Below are positions 63,534 through 64,000 of a stretch of DNA of 64,000 nt, piece by piece. Position 1 is the stretch's first letter. Each line of letters opens with the position of its first letter. The notes under the pieces were generated by a model. The model searched no databases, was not told where the DNA came from, and was given only the letters and a program-made list of their open reading frames with translations. The DNA lies in assembly GCA_024276675.1 (NCBI GenBank), contig JAJRWT010000063.1:215024-279023 (forward strand), given 5' to 3'. This DNA comes from Myxococcota bacterium (GTDB lineage Bacteria; Myxococcota_A; UBA796; JAFGLY01). The translations under genes were made by a program, and so were the position numbers.

Positions 63534-63558
63534 CCCAAGAGCCATTCAGGAGTCCCCA
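63534..63558 (+). repeat. dispersed 26-bp repeat, copy 2
   Basis: CCCAAGAGCCATTCAGG-AGTCCCCA matches 8721-8747 with one substitution and one missing base. It contains the AGGAG that serves as the ribosome-binding site of the gene starting at 63560. Confidence 0.5.
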
Positions 63559-63559
63559 C

Positions 63560-64000
63560 ATGCTCACCGCGTCGTCACCCTTTATCTTTTACCTGTTCCT
63601 GCTTCTCAGTGGGGCGACGTCGGGCGCTTCCCCCTCCCAGAGCTACGATGCCATCGTGGTGGGAGCGGGCCTGGGGGGCCTCTCGGCAGGCCTGAACCTG
63701 GCCCTGGGGGGCCAGAAGGTGCTGGTCCTGGAGCAGCACCACAAGGTGGGAGGCTGCACATCTTCGTTCTCCCGAGGCGAATTCAACTTCGACGTGGCCC
63801 TCCACGAGATGGCCGGCGGCGGAGCGGATGGACGGCTCGCGGATCTGTTGCGACAGACGGGGATCGCCGAAAAGGTGGAGCTGATTCGTATTCCTCGCCT
63901 CTACCGAGCCATCTTCCCGCAACTGGACTTCACCATGCCGGGCACCCTGGACGAAGCCATCCAGGCCCTGGAACAGCGTTGGCCCCAGGAAAGCGATGCC
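63560..64000 (+). CDS. FAD-dependent oxidoreductase, RetSat/CrtI-like (3' partial)
   Basis: The gene runs off the window; 147 codons are visible. A hydrophobic N-terminal segment (SPFIFYLFLLLSGATSGASP) looks like a signal peptide or anchor. Then comes the FAD motif YDAIVVGAGLGGLSAGLNLA, LVLEQHHKVGGCTSSFSR and NFDVALHEMAGGGADG. The GGCTSSF-x-R and FDVxLHEM pattern fits the carotenoid isomerase/phytoene desaturase and retinol saturase group. AGGAG seven bases before the ATG fixes the start. Substrate unknown. The hydrophobic N-terminus is unusual for soluble members of this group. Confidence 0.88.
   Translation, partial: MLTASSPFIFYLFLLLSGATSGASPSQSYDAIVVGAGLGGLSAGLNLALGGQKVLVLEQHHKVGGCTSSFSRGEFNFDVALHEMAGGGADGRLADLLRQTGIAEKVELIRIPRLYRAIFPQLDFTMPGTLDEAIQALEQRWPQESDA

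Noticed and set aside
7..64000. tRNA and rRNA genes
   Set aside because: Intergenic regions were read for T-loop patterns such as GGTTCGA with a matching acceptor stem; no convincing cloverleaf was found by eye.

Overview
The window is a GC-rich bacterial chromosome segment with about 48 protein genes, tightly packed and on both strands. No rRNA, tRNA, CRISPR array, insertion sequence or phage module was recognised. Gene content suggests a deltaproteobacterial or Myxococcota-like organism. The signs are a Ser/Thr-kinase-type C-terminus with a PEGA-like domain, many lipoproteins with LxxC lipoboxes and Cys-rich or beta-propeller bodies, an ECF sigma factor with a very large anti-sigma-like partner, a DUF4388-like/J-domain/TPR fusion, a Tgl/PilW-like pilotin and a RodZ-like protein. 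The taxon is inferred from family resemblance, not from a marker gene.

Layout. 1-5 kb: kinase C-terminus, cysC, a MoxR ATPase/VWA pair, ahcY and hinT. 5-8.6 kb: a minus-strand operon of ECF sigma factor, 600-residue repeat protein with one membrane segment, and small exported protein. 8.8-13.2 kb: polA and an acyl-CoA dehydrogenase. 13.4-18.5 kb: two paralogous Cys-rich lipoproteins, thioredoxin, the J-domain/TPR fusion, an M23 peptidase and a TrkA-type potassium channel. 18.5-25.4 kb: a secreted BPI-like protein, then a beta-oxidation operon (hbd, crt, bcd, orphan B12-binding domain) ending in a polytopic GT39-like protein. 25.6-37.2 kb: a TPR protein with a degenerate P-loop and a run of surface lipoproteins (arylsulfotransferase-like, RCC1-like, beta-propellers), with a Uma2 protein among them. 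37.2-43.2 kb: ppdK, glyS, glyQ. 43.4-47.7 kb: a small membrane protein, two coupled lipoproteins, recO, and mgtE interrupted by an in-frame TAA. 47.9-55.3 kb: a co-directional block rng-recD2-rlmN-mtnP-pilW/tgl-rodZ. 55.6-59 kb: rlmI and minCDE. 59-64 kb: nifJ (pyruvate:ferredoxin oxidoreductase), a histidine-kinase ATPase remnant with a terminator, and the start of a FAD-dependent RetSat/CrtI-like oxidoreductase that runs off the window.

Metabolically, ppdK plus nifJ and the hbd-crt-bcd operon point to reversible pyruvate/PEP interconversion, ferredoxin-linked acetyl-CoA metabolism and short-chain acyl-CoA turnover. ahcY and mtnP recycle the by-products of SAM-dependent reactions. The accessory content is mostly cell-envelope: lipoproteins and signalling parts of unknown role. 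The most distinctive parts are the sigma/repeat-protein/exported-protein operon, the in-frame stop in mgtE, the apparent non-ATG start of the J-domain protein, the paired eight-cysteine lipoproteins and the duplicated modules in the large lipoproteins.
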